Program-made: the position numbers and the translations under genes
The notes under the pieces: model-generated
Seen by the model: the letters and a program-made list of their open reading frames with translations, nothing else
The model's database searches: none
What the model was told of the DNA's origin: nothing
Shown here: positions 5,340-11,488 of the stretch, piece by piece
Layout: every line of letters begins with the position of its first letter
Numbering within the stretch: the stretch's first letter is position 1
Origin: JAWVZU01 sp033722075
GTDB taxonomy: Bacteria > Pseudomonadota > Gammaproteobacteria > Xanthomonadales > SZUA-38
Length of the DNA stretch: 11,488 bases
Direction: 5' to 3'
Assembly (NCBI GenBank): GCA_033722075.1
Contig: JAWVZU010000121.1
Location: forward strand, 1 to 11,488

Positions 5340-8300
5340 TCAGACCGTGTCGGCAGTCCGGGCCATCGCCGCCCCGAGCGCCTTGGCGTTCATGGCCTGG
5401 CCAAGCAGGTGTCCCTGGAAGCGGGCGCAATGCTGGTCGATCAGGAACTCGAGCTGAGCTTCCGTTTCGACGCCTTCCGCAACCAGCTGCAGATTCATCT
5501 TCTCGGCCAGCCGGATCACGCTTGCCACGATGAATGCGTCGGTCTCGTTGCTGAGGATGCCCGCGATGAAGGCCTTGTCGATCTTGATCTGGTTCAGGGG
5601 CAGGTTCTTCAGGTAGAACAGTGACGAGTAGCCGGTGCCGAAATCGTCGATGGAAATTCGGATGCCGGCCTCCATCAGGGTGACCAGCTTGGGCCGGGTG
5701 CTCGCAAGGTTTTCGATGAGACTGTGCTCGGTGATTTCCAGTGCAAGCTGGTCTTTCCGGATTCCCGCCTCCTCGACCGCAGCGAGCACCGAGTCGACGA
5801 AGTCGGGACGTTGGAGATGGCGCGGACTGACATTGACCGCCAGGTACTCCAGGTCCGGGAACGAGGCAATTCGCCGACAGGCCTCCCGCAGCACCCAGGC
5901 GTCCAGCCGTACGACGAGCGAGCTTCTTTCGGCAATCTCGATGAATTGCCCGGCGGGGATGAGGCCGCGCTCCGGGTGGCGCCAGCGCAGCAGCGCCTCC
6001 GCCGCAACCGGCTTTCGCTGCGCGTCGAATTGCAACTGGTAGTGCAATTCGAGGCGGTCATTGTGCAATGCGTCCTCCAGCCCCTTCTCGACATCGAAGT
6101 GCAGCTGGGCCGCCGTCTTCATGTCCGCGTGATAGAAGCACAGCGCGTTCTTGCCCTCCCGCTTGGTCCGATACATGGCCGTGTCGGCCTGCTGGAGAAC
6201 ATCACTCGCGTCCAGCCCTTCCTGGGGCAGCAGCGCCGCGCCGACACTGACGGTGACGAAGTGCCGGTAGCCGTCGAGTTCGATCGGTTCGCTGAGACAT
6301 TGCTGGATCCGGTCGAAAACGGCTTCGACCTGCAGTTCGAGGTCACCCATGTCGGCCACCCGGCTTCCGAGCAACAACACGAATTCGTCTCCACCGAGGC
6401 GGGCGGCAATTTCGTTCTCCCGACAGACGCTGGTCAGCCGGCGGGAGATTTGCCGGATGAGCTCATCGCCCTGGTGGTGGCCCAGCGAGTCGTTGACGTC
6501 CTTGAGGTCGTCGATGTCGATGAACATGACCGCGGAAAACCGTCCCTGCCTGCGGCACCACTGGATCTCGCTCTCCATTCGATCCAGCAGCCGTTGGCGA
6601 TTGGGCAGGCCGGTGAGGGAATCGAAATAGGCCAGCCGGCGGATCCGGGTCTGGGCCACGCGCCGCTCGACGGCCAGGGAGACCAGCTTGCTGAAATCTT
6701 CCTGCAGGCCCATGAGGGCGGCGATGTCACGTGGTTTCCCAAAGAAGTACATATCGAACGTTCCGAGCAGTTGACCTGCGCCGTTCACGATCGGTTCCGA
6801 CCAGCACGCCGTCAGCGCGCTGTTTCCGACAGCCGCGCGCAGATTGCTCCATTCCGGATCCTGCGCCACGTCATGGCAGCGTATCCGCTTGTTCGCAAGG
6901 ATCACATGTGAGCTGCTTCCGTAGCCTTGCGCAACCGGTACGCTGGCCAGTTCCGACTGCAGACCACCGGGCAGACCGTGACTCGCAGCAAGCCGCAGCG
7001 TGTCCTCTTCCTCATCAAGCAGGGAAATCGAATAGCCCACTTCCGAGTTGATCCACGCAGCGCTTTCGACGATCTGGTTGAGCAGGTCGCGCAGGGGGAT
7101 TTCCGGGTCACTGACGCGGCGCAGAATGTCGTTGTGGGCATCGCGCTGGCGAATGACCGCGGCCCGCCTGGATACCTCCTCCTGGAGTTCTGCGGTGCGA
7201 CGACCAACGACCTGCTCGATGACCAGGTTGCGACCCGTGATGTAGAGAAGTACGGCTGTAATCAGGCCCGTGAAGACAAACCCCAGCGCGTAGATCCACC
7301 AAGTGTCCCAACGGAAGTGCTCGTCCAGGAAGCGCTGCTTCGGGAAGAACTCGAGTTGCCAGGTCCGATTGGCAAGGGAGACCGCCGTGGTCAGTGGAAC
7401 GGTACCCATCCAATGCGGCTCGATGCGACCCGGGCTCTCGAATATCCGTTGCCCGTCATCGCTGATGCGAATCGCGATCATTTGTCGTTCCGGGCGGGAC
7501 AGTACCGTATCGATCAGCGAAGGAACCTTGAAAACCGCGGCAACGAAGCCGAGCAGGGCGTTTTCCGTGGGGGAGGGGGTCTGCTCCTCGAAAACCGGCG
7601 TATAGAGCACGAAGCCCCATTGCGAGAGCTCGTCCTGAATGAGGTGGATCGGCGCGGAGGCGACGGTCTTGCCGGTTCGCGTACCCTCGTCCAGCGCCCG
7701 CTGGACTACCGGATTGGTTGAAACGTCGAAGCCCAGCGCCCGTTCGTTTCCGGCCAGCGGTTCGACATAGGTGATCGGAAAATAGACCGCTCGAACCGCC
7801 GCAGGGACCATCTGCCGCTGCGAATCGGGCTCCCGCACGGGAGGTAACGCGTCGTCCCGGGCCAGGCGCTGTTCATGGGTGATCCGTGGAATCCATTCCA
7901 GCGCCTGCACCGAAGGATGGCGCTGCAGCAGCGGTTGGGCGAAGCGGCCGAAGACCTCCGGTTTGGGCGTCCCGAGGCTGTCGAACAGGCTCTTCAGCAC
8001 CACGGAGATATCCTCGGCCAGATCCAAAGCGCGGACCATCTCGTTTTCCAGCTGGAGCGCTTGCCGCTGAAACAGGACTTCCAGGCGGCGCAACTCCTGC
8101 TGGTTTGCGTACCATTGAAGCAGCGATACCAGTCCGACCAGCACCAGCACCGGCAGGCCCACGGTGCGCCGCCGATGTCGCCAGTTGCTGCGATCCGGTG
8201 AGGCCATCGCGAACACGATCGGCGCAAAGACTGCAATCCCGGTGGCGTCCCCCAGCCACCAGGTCATCCAGGTGATCGGAAGTTCCCCGGTTGGCAAGAC

Positions 8301-8717
8301 ACTGCTGGCCGCGAGGAGGGCCGTCCCGAGGGTGGGGGAGATCAGGCTTCCACACAGGGCGCCCCACACGAGGAAGTTCGCAATCTCCCTGCCCCCGATC
8401 AGCGGCGTAACGGATCCCAAGCGCCAGCGCAACAGAGACGATCCGACGATCGCTTGGAGGAGACCGGCGGAGGCGAGACCAAGCTCCGTTGCTGCTGAGA
8501 AACCGGGGCGCTGATACAACGAGATGGCCAACATCCCGAGAAAAAGCCCGATGCCGACACGGCGAAACTCGAACAGGTAGACGAGCGCAAGGGCAAGGCC
8601 CGCAGCAGGCCAGATCAGGCTGGCCTCGAGGAAACCGACCGCCAGTTGCAGTCCCAGCAGACCGGTCAGAAAGTAGCCGATGGCCGCCGCCGTGTTCGTC
8701 AGGAAAAGCTGGACCAA
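5340..8717 (-). CDS. MASE1-CHASE-GAF-GGDEF-EAL c-di-GMP synthase/phosphodiesterase
   Basis: A 1125-residue membrane signalling protein. Domain order: MASE1-like multi-helix membrane sensor (about 1-210), periplasmic CHASE-like domain (about 215-465), transmembrane helix (about 474-495) followed by a short helical linker, GAF (about 530-680), GGDEF (about 695-860) and EAL (about 875-1115). GGDEF is intact at 775-779. The inhibitory-site position reads RENE (Arg766 to Glu769) instead of RxxD, so product inhibition may be weak. EAL is intact at 907-909 with LLR following, and NVSPR, EITEHS, DDFGTGYSS, KIDKAF and AEGVE are all present, so phosphodiesterase activity is expected. Which activity dominates cannot be read from sequence. 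The start is uncertain: TTG at 8717 has no clear ribosome site; an in-frame CTG at 8744 is the first codon after a stop. No ATG is nearby. Confidence 0.92.
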   Translation of the reverse strand: MVQLFLTNTAAAIGYFLTGLLGLQLAVGFLEASLIWPAAGLALALVYLFEFRRVGIGLFLGMLAISLYQRPGFSAATELGLASAGLLQAIVGSSLLRWRLGSVTPLIGGREIANFLVWGALCGSLISPTLGTALLAASSVLPTGELPITWMTWWLGDATGIAVFAPIVFAMASPDRSNWRHRRRTVGLPVLVLVGLVSLLQWYANQQELRRLEVLFQRQALQLENEMVRALDLAEDISVVLKSLFDSLGTPKPEVFGRFAQPLLQRHPSVQALEWIPRITHEQRLARDDALPPVREPDSQRQMVPAAVRAVYFPITYVEPLAGNERALGFDVSTNPVVQRALDEGTRTGKTVASAPIHLIQDELSQWGFVLYTPVFEEQTPSPTENALLGFVAAVFKVPSLIDTVLSRPERQMIAIRISDDGQRIFESPGRIEPHWMGTVPLTTAVSLANRTWQLEFFPKQRFLDEHFRWDTWWIYALGFVFTGLITAVLLYITGRNLVIEQVVGRRTAELQEEVSRRAAVIRQRDAHNDILRRVSDPEIPLRDLLNQIVESAAWINSEVGYSISLLDEEEDTLRLAASHGLPGGLQSELASVPVAQGYGSSSHVILANKRIRCHDVAQDPEWSNLRAAVGNSALTACWSEPIVNGAGQLLGTFDMYFFGKPRDIAALMGLQEDFSKLVSLAVERRVAQTRIRRLAYFDSLTGLPNRQRLLDRMESEIQWCRRQGRFSAVMFIDIDDLKDVNDSLGHHQGDELIRQISRRLTSVCRENEIAARLGGDEFVLLLGSRVADMGDLELQVEAVFDRIQQCLSEPIELDGYRHFVTVSVGAALLPQEGLDASDVLQQADTAMYRTKREGKNALCFYHADMKTAAQLHFDVEKGLEDALHNDRLELHYQLQFDAQRKPVAAEALLRWRHPERGLIPAGQFIEIAERSSLVVRLDAWVLREACRRIASFPDLEYLAVNVSPRHLQRPDFVDSVLAAVEEAGIRKDQLALEITEHSLIENLASTRPKLVTLMEAGIRISIDDFGTGYSSLFYLKNLPLNQIKIDKAFIAGILSNETDAFIVASVIRLAEKMNLQLVAEGVETEAQLEFLIDQHCARFQGHLLGQAMNAKALGAAMARTADTV

Positions 8718-8771
8718 GGGAGTTGTCGCCCAGTAGACAAAGGTCAGCTATTTCTATGGGTTCCGGCTCGG

Positions 8772-8815
8772 TAACTCAACCGGGTTATCTATAATTTAAC
8801 ATAATATATCTTATG
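8772..8815. promoter_or_regulatory. AT-rich divergent promoter/operator region
   Basis: A sharply AT-rich patch in a GC-rich window, between the c-di-GMP gene and the exchanger gene. It holds TAACTC-AACC-GGGTTA (8772-8787, half-sites matching at 5 of 6), a plus-strand TATAAT at 8790-8795, and a palindrome CATAA-TATATC-TTATG (8800-8815, 14 of 16 symmetric positions). On the minus strand TTCGCA (8819-8814) and AATTAT (8796-8791) at 17-nt spacing could form the promoter of the c-di-GMP gene. No good plus-strand -35 accompanies the TATAAT. A regulatory role is inferred. Confidence 0.4.
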
Positions 8816-9048
8816 CGAACTTAAACCCGCGCCATAGCGGGGCACTGCGTCCTGATCCGCAGTGATCTCGGGCTCCCCTGTTTCTACTGGCCGACCCGGG
8901 GTTGGGCGTCGGTCTGCCTTTCGAGCGCCCGCAAGCGCCACCAAATCGATCAGTCCCGGTTTCGCCGGGTACGGTCGAGTTTCCACGGACCTCCGCCGCC
9001 TATAGAATCGCTGGCCTGTCATCTCAATCGGCCCTGGAATTCTGTCGA
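8816..9048 (+). other. Non-coding stretch with short hairpins, possible exchanger leader
   Basis: No gene is supported here. Three consecutive inverted repeats are visible: CCCGC/GCGGG (8826-8830 with 8837-8841), CACTGCG/CGCAGTG (8843-8849 with 8858-8864) and CCGAC/GTCGG (8891-8895 with 8908-8912). If transcription begins at the AT-rich patch, they would fold in a leader of about 250 nt. Alternatively a TATAGAAT at 9001-9008 could be a -10 giving a leader of about 36 nt; its -35 is poor. No known riboswitch class was recognised. Confidence 0.3.
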
Positions 9049-10080
9049 GTGGACGTGTTGCTGTTAATCGGTCTGGCTGTGGTGTCCACCGGCGTGGTGT
9101 GGATCGGCAGCGGCTGGCTGGAGTCGTCCAGCGAAAAACTCGCGGCTCACTATGAACTGCCGGACATGGTCCAGGGCGCTGTGATCGTGGCCGTCGGCTC
9201 CAGCTTCCCGGAGCTTTCGGCGGCGGTGCTGTCGACCCTCATTCACGGTGAATTCGAGCTGGGCGTCGCCGCAATCGTCGGCTCGGCCCTGTTCAATATC
9301 CTGATCATCCCGGCACTCTCGGTCCTCGTTTCAAGAAACGGCCTGACATCCAATCGAGACCTGGTCTTCAAGGAAGCGCAGTTCTACATGATCTCCGTCG
9401 CGGTACTGCTGCTGACCTTCTCCTTTGCCGTGATCTACAACCCCGTGGTCACCGAGAACGAGAATCTGATTCTCGGCACGCTAGACCGGAAACTGGCGTT
9501 GATTCCCCTGGTCATGTACGCGGTCTATCTTTTTCTCCAGTATCAGGACAGCATCGAGTACCGCACGGAGAACCGCCCCAGGGATATCAAAGTTGCGCGC
9601 GAATGGGCGTTCCTAGCGGCCAGCCTCCTGGTCATACTCGTAGGCGTCGAGGGGCTGGTGCGCGCCGCCATCCAGCTGGGCGACGTGTTCGACACCCCCA
9701 GCTTCTTCTGGGGCATCACGGTGGTAGCTGCCGGCACCTCGGTCCCGGATGCCTTCGTGAGCATCCGGGCTGCGCGCCGCGGGCGCTCGGACACCAGCCT
9801 GGCGAACGTGCTCGGGAGCAATGTTTTCGACCTGCTTGTAGCCATTCCCGTAGGGGTGCTGATCGCCGGTGCCGCGGTCATCAACTACTCCATCGCGGCA
9901 CCGCTGATGGCCGTGCTGACCCTGGCCACCCTGCTGCTGTTCGCCATGCTGCGCATCAACCTGAGCCTGACCATTTCCGAGGCGTGGATTCTCCTGGTCG
10001 CCTATGCCGCGTTCATCGTCTGGATGGCCCTGGAGACCTTCGAGGTTGTCAACATCGTTCCGGGGCTACCGGACATCTGA
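9049..10080 (+). CDS. CaCA-family cation exchanger (sodium/calcium exchanger-like)
   Basis: A 343-residue inner-membrane protein of about ten hydrophobic helices with the two inverted alpha repeats of the CaCA superfamily. Repeat 1 has GSSFPEL (Gly50-Glu55) and GSALFN; repeat 2 has GTSVPDAF (Gly229, Asp234) and GSNVFD. Family members exchange calcium or another cation against sodium or protons. The second repeat has Asp where calcium exchangers of the NCX_Mj type have Glu, so ion selectivity is open. The start is chosen at GTG 9049, just before the first helix (VDVLLLIGLAVV). The frame is open back to a TTG at 8902, but those 49 extra residues are proline- and arginine-rich and unlike a family N-terminus. 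GTG 9055 and TTG 9058 are alternatives. It is the first of three same-strand membrane protein genes. Confidence 0.88.
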   Translation: MDVLLLIGLAVVSTGVVWIGSGWLESSSEKLAAHYELPDMVQGAVIVAVGSSFPELSAAVLSTLIHGEFELGVAAIVGSALFNILIIPALSVLVSRNGLTSNRDLVFKEAQFYMISVAVLLLTFSFAVIYNPVVTENENLILGTLDRKLALIPLVMYAVYLFLQYQDSIEYRTENRPRDIKVAREWAFLAASLLVILVGVEGLVRAAIQLGDVFDTPSFFWGITVVAAGTSVPDAFVSIRAARRGRSDTSLANVLGSNVFDLLVAIPVGVLIAGAAVINYSIAAPLMAVLTLATLLLFAMLRINLSLTISEAWILLVAYAAFIVWMALETFEVVNIVPGLPDI

Positions 10081-10142
10081 TCCCCGCTGTGGGTCGACTT
10101 CTGGCACTTATCCGCGCCTGCCTCACGCGGGACAATAGCCCC

Positions 10143-10592
10143 ATGCGTTTTTACGACATCTACGAACATCCGGACTGGGGGCGCCAGGTTGTTCCCCTGG
10201 GATTCTGCTGGCCCGCATTCCTGGTCCCCACGGCCTGGGCCGCAGCCAAGGGGCTCGGGACGATCACGCTGTTGCTGGTGGTCGCCTCCACCTTGATGTT
10301 CGACCTGCTCAACCTCGCCATTTCGGCCATCGAGACTCCGGTGCTGGTGGCGATGCTGGCGATTGCTTCCTTCATCCTGTTCGGCATCCGCCCGGGTTCG
10401 CGGGCAAGCCGCTGGCATGCAGAGCAGCTCCGCGCGGAAGGTTATCGTTGCATCCGCACCGTGGTTGCCGCCGATCGTGCCCATGCGCTGAGTGCCGGAA
10501 CGGCCAATCCGCTGCTGCGGGCAGGTCGGGCGCCGCTGGTGCTGCTGACCTACGGCGAGAGTCGCTGGCCCGGCTATCAGTTGACAGCCTGA
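10143..10592 (+). CDS. DUF2628-like small membrane protein
   Basis: A 149-residue protein that starts MRFYDIYEHPDWGRQVVPLG and continues GFCWPAFLVPTAWAAAKGL. This matches the DUF2628 pattern: a short N-terminal HP motif, an aromatic-proline turn, then a membrane segment. Two or three hydrophobic stretches lie between about residues 20 and 80; the C-terminal 65 residues are soluble and basic (HAEQLRAEGYRCI). The family has no known function. The ATG is chosen because the DUF begins there, with CGGGA 10 nt upstream. The same frame is open far upstream, inside the exchanger gene, but in a shadow frame. It lies 62 nt after the exchanger stop. Confidence 0.75.
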   Translation: MRFYDIYEHPDWGRQVVPLGFCWPAFLVPTAWAAAKGLGTITLLLVVASTLMFDLLNLAISAIETPVLVAMLAIASFILFGIRPGSRASRWHAEQLRAEGYRCIRTVVAADRAHALSAGTANPLLRAGRAPLVLLTYGESRWPGYQLTA

Positions 10593-10691
10593 CCGTTCCT
10601 GCCGGGCCGGGCGGACCGCCCTCCCCCGCTCTTGATTCCGTGAGCCATCCTGTTCACCATCTGCGGCTGCTGATGGTTTTCTCCATAGGCC
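10593..10691 (+). other. Spacer before the MscS gene, weak GC hairpin
   Basis: A hairpin GGGCG-GAC-CGCCC (10609-10621) follows the DUF2628 gene by 16 nt. It has no T-tract, so a rho-independent terminator is not supported. A TTGATT (10632-10637) lacks a convincing partner -10. No clear ribosome site precedes the next gene. Confidence 0.25.
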
Positions 10692-11488
10692 ATGGAATTC
10701 CTCGAAACCAGATTATTTACGAGTACTGACGGAACGGTCATCACCGTGGAGCAATTGCTCTTCGCGGTCGGCGTACTGGTCGGCGGACTCATTCTCAGCT
10801 GGCTCGCTGCGCGCCAGATCCGCAAGCGGCTGAGTAAGACCAGGCTGGACGCCAATGCGGTGGCCGTCATCGCCAGGACGGTCTATTACGTCATTCTCGT
10901 CGGCATTTTCCTCACTTTCCTGGCACTGCTGAACATTCCCCTGACCGCCCTGGCCTTCCTCTCCGGTGCCGTCGCCATCGGCCTGGGCTTCGGCGCCCAG
11001 GCGATCATCAACAACCTGATCAGCGGCTGGATCCTGATGACGACCCGGCCCGTCAGGATCGGAGATTTCGTGGACGTGGACGGGTCCTTCGGAGTGATCG
11101 AGGACGTCGGAAACCGGTCGACGCGCATCCGTCGTGTCGATGGCGTGCACATGATGGTCCCCAACAGCACCATGCTGGACCGAACCGTGGTCAACTGGAC
11201 GTTGGTCGATCGCAAGATCCGTACCGGAGTGAAGGTCGGCGTCGCCTACGGTTCGGATGTTCGCCTGGTCGAGCGGCTGATCCGCCAGGCCGTGGAGGAT
11301 CACGAGAGCATCCTCGATGATCCCACCCCCATGATTTACTTCGAAGATTTCGGGGACAATGCCCTGTTGTTCGAAACCCTGTTCTGGTGCGAAGTGGGCG
11401 GCGAGCGGGAACTGCGGACCATTCGCAGCGATATCCGATTCCGCCTTGATGAGCTGTTCCGCGACGCCGGCGTGGTCATTGCCTTTCC
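10692..11488 (+). CDS. MscS-family mechanosensitive channel, 3' end cut
   Basis: Partial gene: 265 codons are visible and the frame runs off the right edge. The N-terminal region has three hydrophobic helices (about residues 20-40, 62-82 and 88-112). The third is the pore-type helix GAVAIGLGFGAQAIINNLISG, rich in Gly/Ala as in MscS TM3b. The beta domain follows with RPVRIGDFVDVDGSFGVIEDVG, then TRIRRVDGVHMMVPNS and NWT, and the C-terminal alpha/beta domain ends at VIAFP, which in relatives is near the C-terminus. Probably fewer than 30 residues are missing. These inner-membrane channels open under hypo-osmotic tension to release solutes. The ATG at 10692 follows an in-frame TAG at 10686-10688, so the start cannot lie further upstream. 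The ribosome site is weak. Confidence 0.9.
   Translation, partial: MEFLETRLFTSTDGTVITVEQLLFAVGVLVGGLILSWLAARQIRKRLSKTRLDANAVAVIARTVYYVILVGIFLTFLALLNIPLTALAFLSGAVAIGLGFGAQAIINNLISGWILMTTRPVRIGDFVDVDGSFGVIEDVGNRSTRIRRVDGVHMMVPNSTMLDRTVVNWTLVDRKIRTGVKVGVAYGSDVRLVERLIRQAVEDHESILDDPTPMIYFEDFGDNALLFETLFWCEVGGERELRTIRSDIRFRLDELFRDAGVVIAF

Noticed and set aside
5724..6911. Plus-strand open frame (395 codons) opposite the GGDEF-EAL region
   Set aside because: Antisense to intact catalytic domains, with no recognisable domain.
8826..8912. yybP-ykoY-type (manganese) riboswitch before the exchanger
   Set aside because: The conserved loop sequences I would expect were not found; only generic short stems are present.
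8789..9022. 77-codon minus-strand frame in the intergenic region
   Set aside because: Arg/Pro-rich, no ribosome site or recognisable domain, and it covers the probable promoter patch.
8902..9048. 49-residue N-terminal extension of the exchanger from a TTG
   Set aside because: The extension is not hydrophobic and does not look like a family N-terminus, and a TATAGAAT at 9001 may be promoter sequence.
9603..10142. Upstream extension of the DUF2628 frame through the exchanger gene
   Set aside because: It is a shadow of the exchanger frame; the family similarity begins at the ATG at 10143.
10609..10621. GC hairpin as a rho-independent terminator
   Set aside because: No T-tract follows the 5-bp stem, and the 3-nt loop is minimal.

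Overview
The window looks like chromosome of a GC-rich gammaproteobacterium, judged from overall base composition, the Pat-type acetyltransferase, the UspE-like protein, the DUF4136 lipoprotein and the MASE1/CHASE signalling protein. I cannot name the species. No mobile element, phage gene, CRISPR array, rRNA or tRNA was seen.

Left part (1-5326). A minus-strand pair, a two-domain universal stress protein followed after 9 nt by a YbaK-type aminoacyl-tRNA editing protein (cut by the window edge), diverges from a large plus-strand pat-like gene (ADP-forming acyl-CoA synthetase-like body fused to a GNAT acetyltransferase). This converges on a small minus-strand gene for a stand-alone GNAT that resembles the GNAT tail of the large protein. 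The small GNAT gene in turn diverges from a DUF4136 lipoprotein gene. The two divergent intergenic regions (1189-1356 and 4583-4738) each carry two TTGA-N6-TCAA palindromes of the CRP/FNR type. In both regions the centres are exactly 24 bp apart. All four boxes sit so that a promoter centred at -41.5 would give a leader of 24-35 nt. The four transcription units therefore look like one small regulon, plausibly controlled by an Anr/FNR/FixK-like regulator and joining stress response with protein acetylation.

Middle part (5340-8717). One 1125-codon minus-strand gene encodes a membrane-bound c-di-GMP protein: MASE1, CHASE, transmembrane segment, GAF, GGDEF and EAL. Both catalytic motifs are intact. 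It converges on the lipoprotein gene with a 13-nt gap.

Right part (8718-11488). A 330-bp non-coding stretch has an AT-rich core with two palindromes and a TATAAT, followed by several short hairpins. It separates the c-di-GMP gene from a plus-strand series of membrane protein genes: a CaCA-family cation exchanger, a small DUF2628 protein, and a MscS-type mechanosensitive channel cut by the right edge. The series suggests ion or osmotic homeostasis, but co-transcription is only inferred.
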